A stretch of DNA of 64,000 nt from JBKPDV01 sp046728075 (GTDB lineage Bacteria > Acidobacteriota > Thermoanaerobaculia > UBA5066 > Gp7-AA6): assembly GCA_046728075.1 (NCBI GenBank), contig JBKPDV010000032.1:1-64000 (forward strand), given 5' to 3'. A program made the translations under genes and the position numbers. Under the pieces are notes generated by a model that saw only the letters and a program-made list of their open reading frames with translations, made no database searches and was not told the origin of the DNA. Shown in pieces: positions 25,337 through 33,965 of this stretch; the stretch's first letter is position 1; the number at the start of each line of letters is the position of its first letter.

Positions 25337-27124
25337 TTAGCCGGCCGCTTTGCGCGCGCGGATGTACGCGTCGATCCGCGCCTCGAGAATCGGCAGCGTC
25401 ACAGTGCCGCCGGAGAGCACGCGGTCGTGGAACTCCCGCACGTCGAACCGCGGCCCCAGGGCCTCTTCGGCCCTGCGGCGAAGTTCGCGAATCTTCAGCT
25501 CCCCGATCTTGTACGCGAGCGCCTGACCCGGCCACGCGATGTAGCGATCGGTCTCGGTCGTGCACTCGTGCAGGGAAAGCGCCGTGTTGGCGGCGAGGTA
25601 TTCGATCGCCTGCTGCCGCGTCCAGCCCTTCGCGTGCAGGCCCGTGTCCACCACGAGCCGGCAGGCGCGCCACATCTCGTACGTCAGGCGCCCGAAGTTG
25701 CTGTAGGGGTCGGTGTAGAGGCCCATTTCCAGGCCGAGATGCTCCGAGTACAGGCCCCAGCCCTCGCCGAAAGTGTCGATGTAGAGGAAGCGACGGAACT
25801 TCGGCAGATCGGAAAGCTCCTTGGCGAGCGCGATCTGAAGATGGTGCCCCGGCACGGCCTCGTGCAGGGTCAGGGACTCCTGCACATAGAGCGGACGGGT
25901 CTCGAGAGCGTACGTATTGACCCAGTAGATCCCCGCGCGCTTGCTGTCGGGCGGTGCCGGAACATACCGCCCTCCGGTGTACTTGGGCGCGATCTCCGCG
26001 GGAACCGGCTCGACGCCGTACGGCTGGCGCGGCAGCCGGCCGAAGAGAGACGGAAGCTTGCCGTCGATTTTCTTGGCGATCCAGGCGGCCTGCTTCAAGA
26101 GTTCCTCGGGCGTCTTCGCGTAGAAGCGCGGATCGGTGCGCAGGAACTTCAGGAAGTCCGCGAAGCTTCCCGAGAAACCGGTCTGCCGGATCACGTCTTC
26201 CATCTCCGTGCGGATGCGGCGGACTTCTTCCAAACCGAGAGCGTGGATCTGCTCCGCTGTCCGGTCGAGCGTCGTGAAATGCCGGATGAGGTACGCGTAG
26301 TAGTCCCGGCCGCCTTCCAGATCCGACGCGCCGACTGTCTTACGCGCGCGCGGCATGTACTCGCGGGTCATGAACTCGAGAAACATCCGATAGCCGGGCA
26401 CGATTTGTTCTCGGATCGCCTTCTCCCCCTCGGCCCGGAGGCGCGCGCGGTCGCCTTCGATCACTCCGGCCGGAAACAACGCGAACGGCGCGTAGAAACG
26501 GCTTAGCTTGGGATCGGCGACGACGTGAGCGGCGATGGTTCCCTCGTAGCCCTCGAGGACAACCCGCGGCAGAGTCCAGCCTGTCGCGAGTCCCTCGCGC
26601 AGCAGCTCGACGTTCTGGCGCGCGTACTCGGGAAAGGCCTGAAGGCGGGCGATGTAGTTCTCGTAGTCGCGCGTCGTCGCGAGAGGGACGTCCTGAGGAA
26701 GCTGCGCGAATTCGATGTGAAAGCCGCTGTCCGAGTTGATCGGGAAACGGTAGCCGTGGAGCTCGAAGGCCCGGATGGCGTCGTCGAGCTCCCGGCGAAG
26801 AAGCTCGCGGCTCTCGCGAGCGGTCTCTTCGAGCGCGGCCGGATCGATGGCGAGGAGGCGGTCTCGAAATCGCCGGCGGGCCTCCACCCGCCGAGCCTCG
26901 TCCCCAACCCGTACCGAAGGAAGTTTGTCGTCCCATCGGTGCTCTCCGACCGCGGTCGCGACGAGCGGGTTCTCCGAGAGCTCAAACTCCCATTCCTCGT
27001 CGAAGAGCGCGTGAAGCTGCGTGCGCGCGTCCTTCGGGTCTCCCTTCGTTTCTTTCGGCGCCCCTGCGAGCGGCACCAGAGCGATCACGGCGATCAGCGC
27101 GCAGAGAAGTCCGTCCGCCAGCAC
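25337..27124 (-). CDS. Exported DUF885 family protein (predicted metallopeptidase-like)
   Basis: 595 residues. The N-terminal signal peptide LLCALIAVIALVPLAGA indicates export. The family core is ESLTLHEAVPGHHLQIALA near 430, where HEAVPGHH looks like an extended zinc-binding HExxH-type site, followed by FGEGWGLYSEHLGLEMG near 465 with the third-ligand-type Glu region. DUF885 proteins are predicted peptidases; their substrate is not established. GTG at 27124 is taken as start because AAGGAGGG lies 5 nt upstream. The gene follows the permease gene after 99 bp and is tightly linked to the sortilin-like gene. Confidence 0.85.
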   Translation of the reverse strand: MLADGLLCALIAVIALVPLAGAPKETKGDPKDARTQLHALFDEEWEFELSENPLVATAVGEHRWDDKLPSVRVGDEARRVEARRRFRDRLLAIDPAALEETARESRELLRRELDDAIRAFELHGYRFPINSDSGFHIEFAQLPQDVPLATTRDYENYIARLQAFPEYARQNVELLREGLATGWTLPRVVLEGYEGTIAAHVVADPKLSRFYAPFALFPAGVIEGDRARLRAEGEKAIREQIVPGYRMFLEFMTREYMPRARKTVGASDLEGGRDYYAYLIRHFTTLDRTAEQIHALGLEEVRRIRTEMEDVIRQTGFSGSFADFLKFLRTDPRFYAKTPEELLKQAAWIAKKIDGKLPSLFGRLPRQPYGVEPVPAEIAPKYTGGRYVPAPPDSKRAGIYWVNTYALETRPLYVQESLTLHEAVPGHHLQIALAKELSDLPKFRRFLYIDTFGEGWGLYSEHLGLEMGLYTDPYSNFGRLTYEMWRACRLVVDTGLHAKGWTRQQAIEYLAANTALSLHECTTETDRYIAWPGQALAYKIGELKIRELRRRAEEALGPRFDVREFHDRVLSGGTVTLPILEARIDAYIRARKAAG

Positions 27125-27175
27125 GTCATCCCTCCTTGTTTGTGCGGGGCGATGATACCGAAGGCCGCGTTTTTT

Positions 27176-27206
27176 CTGGGCGGGGCCCGAAGGGGGCCGC
27201 GCCCAG
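27176..27206. other. GC-rich stem-loop between permease and DUF885 genes
   Basis: CTGGGCGGGGCCC pairs, with one bulge, with GGGGCCGCGCCCAG across a short loop. On the transcribed minus strand it is followed by six A, not U, so it is not a standard intrinsic terminator. It could be an RNA processing or attenuation structure between the two genes. Confidence 0.45.
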
Positions 27207-27223
27207 GACGATGAGCGCGGAGC

Positions 27224-29980
27224 TCAGTCCTCGCGAAGGGCTTGCATCGGATCCAGCGTCGCGGCCCGATGGGCCGGAAGGAAGCTCGCGGCCGCGGCAA
27301 TGCCGGCGAGGCTGACGACGGCAATCCCCATCGTCATCGGGTCGCTCGGCGTCAGCCCGAAGAGCAGCGTTCGAGCCGCGCTTCCCGCCAGAAGGGCAAG
27401 GCCGGTCCCGAGCGCCAGGCCGATGCCGAGCAGCGTCCCCGCCTCTCTCAAGATCAGGGCCAGCACATCGCGCCGGCTCGCGCCCAACGCCATGCGGACT
27501 CCGATCTCGTTGCGGCGCCGGACCACCATGTAGGAAATCACCCCGTACAGGCCGATCGTAGCCAGCAGCGCCGCGAGAAATCCGAAGAATCCGGACAGCG
27601 TCGCCATCAACCGTTCGCGCAGGAGACTCTCCCGAATCGTGGTTTCGAACACTCGGAAGTTCAGCACGAGCGCAGGGCTCGTCTCCGCCGCGACCTGCTT
27701 CACCGACGCCACAAGGCCTGAGATCGGCCCGTCGGTTCGCAAGAGAACATGAAGGGAGGCCTCGGGGCGGTCGTCCTGAGCCTGGGCGAGGAAGACGATC
27801 GGCGAGAATCCTTCGCGCAGATCTCCGTATTTCGTGTCTTTGACGAGGCCGACGATTTGATAAACACGGTCGGGACGTCCTTCCTGCTGAGCCACACCGA
27901 GCGACCGTCCGATGGGATTGCCGGCGTCCAGAAACTTCCGCGCGAACGTCTGCGTCACGACGGCGACGGGCGGAGACGAGGTCGTGTCTCCATCGCCGAA
28001 ATCTCGTCCCGCCAGAAGCGGAGTTCCCAGAGTACGGAAATAGCCCGGCGTCACGCGGTTGAAGTTGGCGATCTTGCGTTGGACGGAAGACCCGGGAATA
28101 CTGACGTTGTCGTTCCAGCCATTGCCGCTGACCGGGACGATCCGAGCATCAGCCGCGGAGAGGACCCCCGGGATCGCCCGCAGGCGCTCCAACAGCGCCT
28201 TTTTGTAGGACGTGCGCCGCTCGATCGGAACCTTCAACGGCGAGAGATCGATCTCGCTGACGAGAACCTGCTTTCGTTGAAAGCCCGTATCGATCGTCTG
28301 GAGATTCCGGAGGGTCCGCACGAAGAGCAACGCGCCGACGAGCAGCATCAGCGAGAGCGCGACCTGGGAGACCACGAGAGCGCGGCGCACTCCGAGCCGC
28401 TGGCGGCCGGCCGTCAGACTGCGGCCGCTCGACTTCATGGCTTCTCCGGGAGAAGTCCGCGCCGCCTGGAGCGCAGGCGCCAGGCCGAAGACCACGCACG
28501 TCAACGTGGCCAGCGCGGTGGTGAAAGCCAGGACTCGCCAGTCCGGCGTCAGATCGAGGGACCAGCGGCTCCCCTGCGTGCCCAGGAACGAGACGAGCCC
28601 GCGGCTCAGGGCCTGCGCCAGCGCGGCGCCGAAAACCGCGCCGGCGGCTGCCAGCAAGAGGCTCTCCGCAAGCAGCTGCCGGATCAACCGGCCGCGCGAG
28701 GCGCCCAGAGCGAGGCGCACCGCCATCTCTCGCTGCCGAACGGTCGCGCGGGCCACGATCAGATTGGCGAGGTTCGCGCAGGCAATCATCAGGACCAACC
28801 CGGAAGTCGCCAGCAGCAGCCAGAGTGGAGACTCATATCGGCGGCGCAGCGAAGAGACACCGGAGGCTGCGGGAAGCGCCTCCAGTCGGAATCCCAGGTA
28901 GCGTTTTGCGTCGACGGCGTCGTACTGGGAGGGCAGCGTGGTCTCGAAGACTCCGCGAGCGATCGTGGCCAGCTGAGCGGACGCCCTCTCGACCGTCCAA
29001 CCGGGCTGGAGTCGCCCGATCGCGGCGAGCCACCACTGCTGCCGATCCTCGATTCGCGGCTTCTCCTGGGTGACGAGCGGCTCCGCACACAGAGGCAGAG
29101 CCGCGTCGAAGCCTCGTCCGACTTCCACTCCGAAGAAGCTTCGTGGGGTCACGCCCACGATCTCGAAAGGATGCCCCTCCAGAGTGATCGTCCGGCCGAG
29201 AGCGGAGGAGCGGCCGCCGAACTCGCGTTGCCAATAAGAATCGCTGAGCACGATGCCCGGCGACCCGCAGCCGCGCCGGTCGTCCGCCGCTGAGAGCAGA
29301 CGTCCGATCCGGGGCTGCAGCCCCAGGGTCGAAAAGAAACTGCCGCTGACCCACAGCACGTCCACGTACCGCGCCTCTCCGCCCGGGCTCGAGTTCAACT
29401 GCTCCGAGCCCCAGGCCGCCATGCTCGAGAACGCGCGCTGCTGGTCCCGGATCTGTTCCCAGAGAGCGAAGGTCAACTGAGGGTTGCGCCCAGTAAAGCT
29501 GCCGGTTCGGCCGAACGTGTTGTCCTCGACTCGGACGGAAGCGAGCTCGAGCGGGCGGGCGACGGGCAGCAGCCGCAAACGAACGGCGTCGAGCAGCTGG
29601 AAGATCGCTGTATTAGCTCCGATGCCCAGGGCAAGCGAGAGGATTGCCACGACCGCGAATCCGGGATCGAGCCGGAGCAAACGCGCCCCGTGGCGCAGAT
29701 CTTTCGCGAAGGCCCCGAGCCAGCCGGCCGAGCCTTCGCGGGCCGCCGTCTCCCTCCGCCGCGCGAGCTCCAGGGACTTTAGCTCCCGCCCCAATCCGCG
29801 GTCGCTGACCTCTTCGATCACGGACCGATAGGCCTTCTCTCCATCGGCCCCGCCGGCCAGGAGCTCCTCGTACCGATCGCTCAAGTGCTGAGCGAGCTCG
29901 TCGACGATCGCCGCTTCGCGCGCCGGCGGCAGCCCGAGGCTCTCGACGAGCTTACGGACCTCGGATGGCCAATCAGGCAT
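27224..29980 (-). CDS. MacB/FtsX-type permease with N-terminal prefix domain (ADOP family)
   Basis: 918 residues. The N-terminal 90 residues (VDELAQHLSDRYEELLAGG) form the soluble prefix domain seen in acidobacterial duplicated orphan permeases. A first helix (FAVVAILSLALGIGANTAIF) follows, then a MacB-type periplasmic core domain. FtsX-like helix blocks lie near 385-500 and again at the end, with the conserved VRQREMAVRLALGASRGRLI and RRNEIGVRMALGASRRDVLA repeats. No ATPase gene is nearby, as usual for this family. Start 29980 overlaps the PadR gene by 8 nt, which indicates translational coupling and control by that repressor. Substrate unknown. Confidence 0.9.
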   Translation of the reverse strand: MPDWPSEVRKLVESLGLPPAREAAIVDELAQHLSDRYEELLAGGADGEKAYRSVIEEVSDRGLGRELKSLELARRRETAAREGSAGWLGAFAKDLRHGARLLRLDPGFAVVAILSLALGIGANTAIFQLLDAVRLRLLPVARPLELASVRVEDNTFGRTGSFTGRNPQLTFALWEQIRDQQRAFSSMAAWGSEQLNSSPGGEARYVDVLWVSGSFFSTLGLQPRIGRLLSAADDRRGCGSPGIVLSDSYWQREFGGRSSALGRTITLEGHPFEIVGVTPRSFFGVEVGRGFDAALPLCAEPLVTQEKPRIEDRQQWWLAAIGRLQPGWTVERASAQLATIARGVFETTLPSQYDAVDAKRYLGFRLEALPAASGVSSLRRRYESPLWLLLATSGLVLMIACANLANLIVARATVRQREMAVRLALGASRGRLIRQLLAESLLLAAAGAVFGAALAQALSRGLVSFLGTQGSRWSLDLTPDWRVLAFTTALATLTCVVFGLAPALQAARTSPGEAMKSSGRSLTAGRQRLGVRRALVVSQVALSLMLLVGALLFVRTLRNLQTIDTGFQRKQVLVSEIDLSPLKVPIERRTSYKKALLERLRAIPGVLSAADARIVPVSGNGWNDNVSIPGSSVQRKIANFNRVTPGYFRTLGTPLLAGRDFGDGDTTSSPPVAVVTQTFARKFLDAGNPIGRSLGVAQQEGRPDRVYQIVGLVKDTKYGDLREGFSPIVFLAQAQDDRPEASLHVLLRTDGPISGLVASVKQVAAETSPALVLNFRVFETTIRESLLRERLMATLSGFFGFLAALLATIGLYGVISYMVVRRRNEIGVRMALGASRRDVLALILREAGTLLGIGLALGTGLALLAGSAARTLLFGLTPSDPMTMGIAVVSLAGIAAAASFLPAHRAATLDPMQALRED

Positions 29981-30326
29981 TTTCTGCGGCCGTAATCTGC
30001 CGGATCGCCTTCACGAAGTCGCGCCACATGCTTCGCCGCTCGCGCAGAGTCTTCCGTCCGCTGGCGGTCAGCCGGTAGTAGCGCCGCCGGCGCTGGTCCG
30101 CCTTTTCGACCCAGCGCCCCTCGACGAAGCCGCGCTCCTCCAGCCGGTAGAGCAGGGGGTAGAGGGATGCCACGTTGAAACGGACCACTCCGCCCGAGCG
30201 CGCCTCGATGAGCTTGGCGATCTCGTAGCCGTGACGCGGTCGGCGCTCGACCAAAGAGAGGATCAGCATCTCAGCGCTCCCCTTTTTCATCTCGCGATCG
30301 AACAGCTTCGCCGTAATATGTCGCAT
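29973..30326 (-). CDS. PadR-family transcriptional repressor
   Basis: 117 residues, the usual PadR length. It has the winged-helix signature EMLILSLVERRPRHGYEIAK at residues 19-38, then FNVASLYPLLYRLEERGFVE (recognition helix and wing) and WVEKADQRRRRYYRLTASGR. The C-terminal helix probably dimerises. It leads the permease operon and overlaps the permease start by 8 nt. A perfect inverted repeat spans its own start codon, pointing to autorepression. Confidence 0.92.
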   Translation of the reverse strand: MRHITAKLFDREMKKGSAEMLILSLVERRPRHGYEIAKLIEARSGGVVRFNVASLYPLLYRLEERGFVEGRWVEKADQRRRRYYRLTASGRKTLRERRSMWRDFVKAIRQITAAENA

Positions 30327-30336
30327 AACAACATAT
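30316..30336. promoter_or_regulatory. Predicted PadR operator over the padR start codon
   Basis: ATATGT and ACATAT form a perfect 6-bp inverted repeat with a 9-nt spacer that contains the padR ATG. It contains the ATGT...ACAT core typical of PadR-type operators. Binding here would block both transcription and translation initiation. Confidence 0.6.
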
Positions 30337-30387
30337 CTACGTAACAGCTATCGCCGGCGGTGTCAAGCGGGGTGAGCTGAGGCGGCC

Positions 30388-31194
30388 CTATGGGCGGGAT
30401 GTCGGGGAGGGCGGGCGGGCCTGGTCCGGACAGGCCAGATCGATGTGCCACACCGGCCCGCCAAAAAAGAGCGGACCTTCCGCTTTGATAAAGGTCGGAG
30501 CCTCGCCGGTGAGAATCCAGACATAGGTCACGGGAGGCTTCTTGCCGAGCAGCGTGGCGAGCACGCCCTTGATGCCGCCGATCTCGATCCGCGAGGCGTA
30601 GCGAATCGATTTGTGCGTCGAGCTCCCGAGGGTCACGCGATCCTCGCCGGCCGCCGAGAGAACGAGCTTGACGAGAAGCGGCTTGGGCGTCGCAGCGACC
30701 ATCGAGAGCGTGGCCCCAGGGGGCTCGGGACCGATGTTTTTCAGAAGCGTGAACATCAATCCGTTTGCCACGTCGGTCGGCAGCTCCATCCGGTCCTGAT
30801 CGAGCTTTTCTTTCCCGTCGTCCGTCCGGCTCTTGACCGTGACGAGACCGGTGGTTGCGTCGATCGAGGTCTCGATCGGATGGGGGAAGCTGGGACCCTT
30901 CTGGACGAGATGGTCGCTGATCAGCCGGAACCGTTCTTTCTGCGAGAACACCACGGTCTCGTCGTGGATCGAGCCATCTTTGAAGTGGAAGACCACGCGG
31001 GTCGTGACCCGGTCGCCCCGCGAGGTCTGAATCAGGTCTCCATCCGCCAGGGCGGCGCCGTCCTGCGCGCGCAAGACCAGAAAGCCGCGAGCCACCCCTT
31101 CCGCGTGGCGGACAGGCACCTGCTCGGCGCAGAGAGCGCCTGCCGGAAGCAGGCCAGCCAGGATGAAGAAAATCTGAAGAAAACGCCGCTCCAT
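30388..31194 (-). CDS. Exported protein of unknown function (268 aa)
   Basis: Not recognised. The start is ATG 31194 because AAAGG lies 5 nt upstream and the signal peptide (RRFLQIFFILAGLLPAGALC) begins there; an in-frame start 30 nt earlier is less likely. The mature part is one beta-rich domain with GFLVLRAQDGAALADGDLIQ, VVFHFKDGSIHDETVVFSQ and KPPVTYVWILTGEAPTFIKA. The signal end AGALC could be a lipobox-like site, but the spacing is imperfect. Divergent from the DUF2911 gene; an inverted repeat lies between them. Confidence 0.7.
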   Translation of the reverse strand: MERRFLQIFFILAGLLPAGALCAEQVPVRHAEGVARGFLVLRAQDGAALADGDLIQTSRGDRVTTRVVFHFKDGSIHDETVVFSQKERFRLISDHLVQKGPSFPHPIETSIDATTGLVTVKSRTDDGKEKLDQDRMELPTDVANGLMFTLLKNIGPEPPGATLSMVAATPKPLLVKLVLSAAGEDRVTLGSSTHKSIRYASRIEIGGIKGVLATLLGKKPPVTYVWILTGEAPTFIKAEGPLFFGGPVWHIDLACPDQARPPSPTSRP

Positions 31195-31254
31195 CAGCAC
31201 CTTTCTCAGAGGTCGAGAGAGCAATTGCCGTACCCGGCTCCCTTGTTCACCATC

Positions 31255-31294
31255 GCGCCCCGATCAGGGAAGAATCCGACTGGAATCGGGGCGC
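31255..31294. promoter_or_regulatory. 10-bp perfect inverted repeat in a divergent intergenic region
   Basis: GCGCCCCGAT at 31255-31264 is repeated inverted as ATCGGGGCGC at 31285-31294 with a 20-nt spacer. It lies 60 nt before the minus-strand start and 85 nt before the plus-strand start, so it could be a shared operator or an RNA stem. Confidence 0.4.
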
Positions 31295-31378
31295 CGACGG
31301 CCGAATCGCCCAAAACACTAGGCCCGCGCACACGTATGGGAACGGAGGAACGCACGTTCTTCCAAACTGGAGGTAAGA

Positions 31379-32527
31379 ATGAGAGTCTTCTTGCGGACAT
31401 CGATTCCGGCTTTCGTCCTTCTGCTGGGAGCTTCCGTCACCGCGTTCGCGGCGCAGGGCCTCACGTTTCCGCCGAGCGGCGACAATCCCCGGTCCACGGT
31501 CACTCAGGCGATTGGACCCGTCAAGGTCACGATCGACTACTCCAGCCCCCGGGTCGTCCGCGGTCCCAACGACCGCCGCGGAAAGATCTGGGGCGAACTG
31601 GTTCCCTGGGGGATGTCCGATCTCGGCTTCAACGGCTGCTCGAGCTGCCCGTGGCGCGCCGGCGCGAACGAAAACACGACGTTCACCGTCACCAACGACG
31701 TCAAGGTGCAGGGACAGCCGCTGCCGGCCGGAACATACGGCCTTCACATGATCCCCGGCGAGAACGAGTGGACAGTCATCTTCTCCAAGAACGCCGAGTC
31801 CTGGGGCAGCTTCTGGTACGACCCCAAGCAGGACTTCTTGCGCGTCAAGACCAAGGCGGGCAAGAGCGACTACCACGAGTGGCTCACCTACGAGTTCACC
31901 GAACGGGAGCCGGAGAAGGCCACGGTCGCTCTCGAGTGGGAAAACCTTCAGATTCCGATCTCCATCGCGGTCGAGAACGCGACGCAGCTGTGGGTGGACA
32001 ACATGCGGCACGACCTGCAGGGATTCGCGGGATTTTCGTGGCAGAACTGGCAGCAGGCCGCCGCCTTCTGCGCCCAGAAGAAGACGAACCTGCCCGAGGC
32101 CTTGAAGTGGGCCGAGAGGGCCGTTTCGGATCCGACCTGGTCGGGCGGTTCGGAGAATTTCGTGACGCTCTCGACGCTCTCACGTTTGCAGTCGATGAAC
32201 GGCCGCGAACAGGAAGCTGCGAAAACGTTCGACAAGGCGATCAACCATCCCACAGCCACCGCGATTCAGATCCACCTCGCGGCGCGCCAGCTCATGACCG
32301 ATGGAAAGAAGCAGGAAGCGTTCAAGCTCTTTCAGTTGAACGCCAAGAGGTACCCGAACCAGTGGCCGGTTCACGTCGGCCTGATGCGCGGCTACGCGGC
32401 GATGGGCGATAAGAAGAAGGCGCTGGAAGAGGCGAAGCTCGCTTTGCCGCAGGCGCCGGACGCGGGTAACAAGAAGAACCTCGAGGGCCTGATCAAGCAG
32501 CTCGAGGAAGGCAAAGAGATCAACTAA
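31379..32527 (+). CDS. Exported DUF2911 protein with C-terminal TPR
   Basis: 382 residues. Signal peptide TSIPAFVLLLGASVTAFAAQ. Residues 28-170 are a DUF2911 domain: VKVTIDYSSPRVVRGPNDRR, GKIWGELVPWG, LPAGTYGLHMIPGENEWTVI and FSKNAESWGSFWYDPKQDFL. The remaining half is helical and TPR-like (AARQLMTDGKKQEAFKLFQL). The GGAGG ribosome site ends 6 nt before the ATG. The family is common in Bacteroidota and Acidobacteriota; its activity is unknown. The palindromic repeat element follows the stop codon. Confidence 0.87.
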   Translation: MRVFLRTSIPAFVLLLGASVTAFAAQGLTFPPSGDNPRSTVTQAIGPVKVTIDYSSPRVVRGPNDRRGKIWGELVPWGMSDLGFNGCSSCPWRAGANENTTFTVTNDVKVQGQPLPAGTYGLHMIPGENEWTVIFSKNAESWGSFWYDPKQDFLRVKTKAGKSDYHEWLTYEFTEREPEKATVALEWENLQIPISIAVENATQLWVDNMRHDLQGFAGFSWQNWQQAAAFCAQKKTNLPEALKWAERAVSDPTWSGGSENFVTLSTLSRLQSMNGREQEAAKTFDKAINHPTATAIQIHLAARQLMTDGKKQEAFKLFQLNAKRYPNQWPVHVGLMRGYAAMGDKKKALEEAKLALPQAPDAGNKKNLEGLIKQLEEGKEIN

Positions 32528-32534
32528 CCAGAAG

Positions 32535-32629
32535 CCTCTGTCAACCCGAGCGAAGCGTGGTATCTGCTCCGGTCTCATGGACCTCTCGGGCAGATCCCTC
32601 ATCGCTTCGCTTCTCGGGTGACACAGAGG
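32535..32629. repeat. Second copy of the palindromic intergenic repeat
   Basis: CCTCTGTCAACCCGAGCGAAG at the left end mirrors the right end, CGCTTCGCTTCTCGGGTGAC followed by ACAGAGG, as an imperfect palindrome. It is the same family as 2748-2833. It may act as a transcript-end hairpin between the DUF2911 and SMP-30-like genes. Confidence 0.7.
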
Positions 32630-32642
32630 ACAAAATCAGCTG

Positions 32643-33965
32643 ATGCCTGTCCTTTCTCTCTGGATTCTCCTGCTCGGCCTCCAGGCGCCGGACCCTGAGT
32701 CGGCGGCAAGGACCAACGCTTCACTGATCAAGGAGGCCCGGGAGGCCCACAACCGCGGCGAGAAGGAAACCTTCCTCGCCCTCTACGAGGAGCTCGCGCG
32801 ACGCCGCCCCGGAGAGATTTTCACTCTCTACAACCTCGCCTGCGGCCAGGCCTTGAACGGCCAGACCGAAGCGGCGCTTTCGGCCCTCGATCAGATCCTG
32901 ACTCTCCGGGTGGCGACCAATCTCGACCTCGACAAGGACTTCGAATCGATTCGCGCGACGAAGGGGTACCGGAGCGTGCTCGACCGTATGAACGCGTTTC
33001 GCAAGGAACGGGTCTCCTCAGGCGCGACGCGGGCGTTCGCGATTCCCGAAAAAGGATTCATTGCCGAAGGCGTCGCCTATGACCCCGTGACCAGGGCTTT
33101 CTTCGTGTCGAGCATTCGGCACCGAAAAATCGTCCGGATCGATCGCAGCGGGAAGATCACCGACTTCGTCACCGCCGGACGCGACGGCCTTCGGAGCGCC
33201 CTCGGAATGTGCATCGATCCGAAGCGGCGCACGCTCTGGGTCGCGAGCCAGGCGATCCCGTCGATGGATGGCTATCAAAAGGATCAGCCCCTGGCCGCGG
33301 CCGTCTTCGAGTACGACGTCGACTCCGGGCGCCTGCGCAAGGAGCACGTTCCTCAGGCGGAGGGCGAGCCCGCTGGCTTCGACGATCTCACGGTCGCGCC
33401 CGACGGAACCGTCTTCGTCAACGACGCCGCAAGTCCGCGCATCTGGAAGATTTCCCCCGGCGGTTCGCTCGAGGTCTTTCTCGTCTCGGACGTGATGGGC
33501 GGCACGCAGGGGCTGGCTGTCTCGGGCGACGGAAAGAACCTCTACGCCTCCGATTACCGCGGCCTCTTCGCCGTCGACATCGCGAGCAAACGCGTGACTC
33601 CGATTCTGGTGCCGCCGGACCTCGCATTGACCGGAATCGACGGTCTCGTCCTGACCGGCAGAAGCCTGATCGCGATCCAGAACGGGATCATTCCGCACCG
33701 CGTCATCCGGCTCGACCTGGCGCCCGACGGCGTGGCGATCTCGAAGTCCCGTATCCTCGAGATGAATCATCCGGACTTCGATGAGCCGACCCTGGGGACG
33801 GTCGTCGACGGCGTCCTCTACTTCTCCGCGGACAGCCAGGGCCAGAAGTTCCTGAACGAAAAGAAGCCGATCAGTCAGGAAAAAATGCGGGAGACCGTGA
33901 TCCTGAAACTCTCTCTGTCGCCGGACCCGACTTTGAGTAAGCCCGGCGATCAGCCGCGAAAGTAG
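32643..33965 (+). CDS. Exported TPR plus SMP-30/gluconolactonase-like propeller protein
   Basis: 440 residues. A short signal peptide (LSLWILLLGLQA) is followed by a small TPR region (EARRRP-like helices, FTLYNLACGQALNGQTEAAL). From residue 135 there is a six-bladed propeller of SMP-30/NHL type: IAEGVAYDPVTRAFFVSSI, IVRIDRSGKITDFV, DDLTVAPDGTVFVNDAASPR and TQGLAVSGDGKNLYASDYRG. No enzymatic residues can be assigned with confidence. The 3' end overlaps the convergent AraC-type gene by 16 bp. Confidence 0.8.
   Translation: MPVLSLWILLLGLQAPDPESAARTNASLIKEAREAHNRGEKETFLALYEELARRRPGEIFTLYNLACGQALNGQTEAALSALDQILTLRVATNLDLDKDFESIRATKGYRSVLDRMNAFRKERVSSGATRAFAIPEKGFIAEGVAYDPVTRAFFVSSIRHRKIVRIDRSGKITDFVTAGRDGLRSALGMCIDPKRRTLWVASQAIPSMDGYQKDQPLAAAVFEYDVDSGRLRKEHVPQAEGEPAGFDDLTVAPDGTVFVNDAASPRIWKISPGGSLEVFLVSDVMGGTQGLAVSGDGKNLYASDYRGLFAVDIASKRVTPILVPPDLALTGIDGLVLTGRSLIAIQNGIIPHRVIRLDLAPDGVAISKSRILEMNHPDFDEPTLGTVVDGVLYFSADSQGQKFLNEKKPISQEKMRETVILKLSLSPDPTLSKPGDQPRK

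Noticed and set aside
27170..27206. GC-rich hairpin with a T-tract as an intrinsic terminator of the permease gene.
   Set aside because: The T-tract lies on the wrong side: on the minus-strand transcript the stem is followed by A residues.
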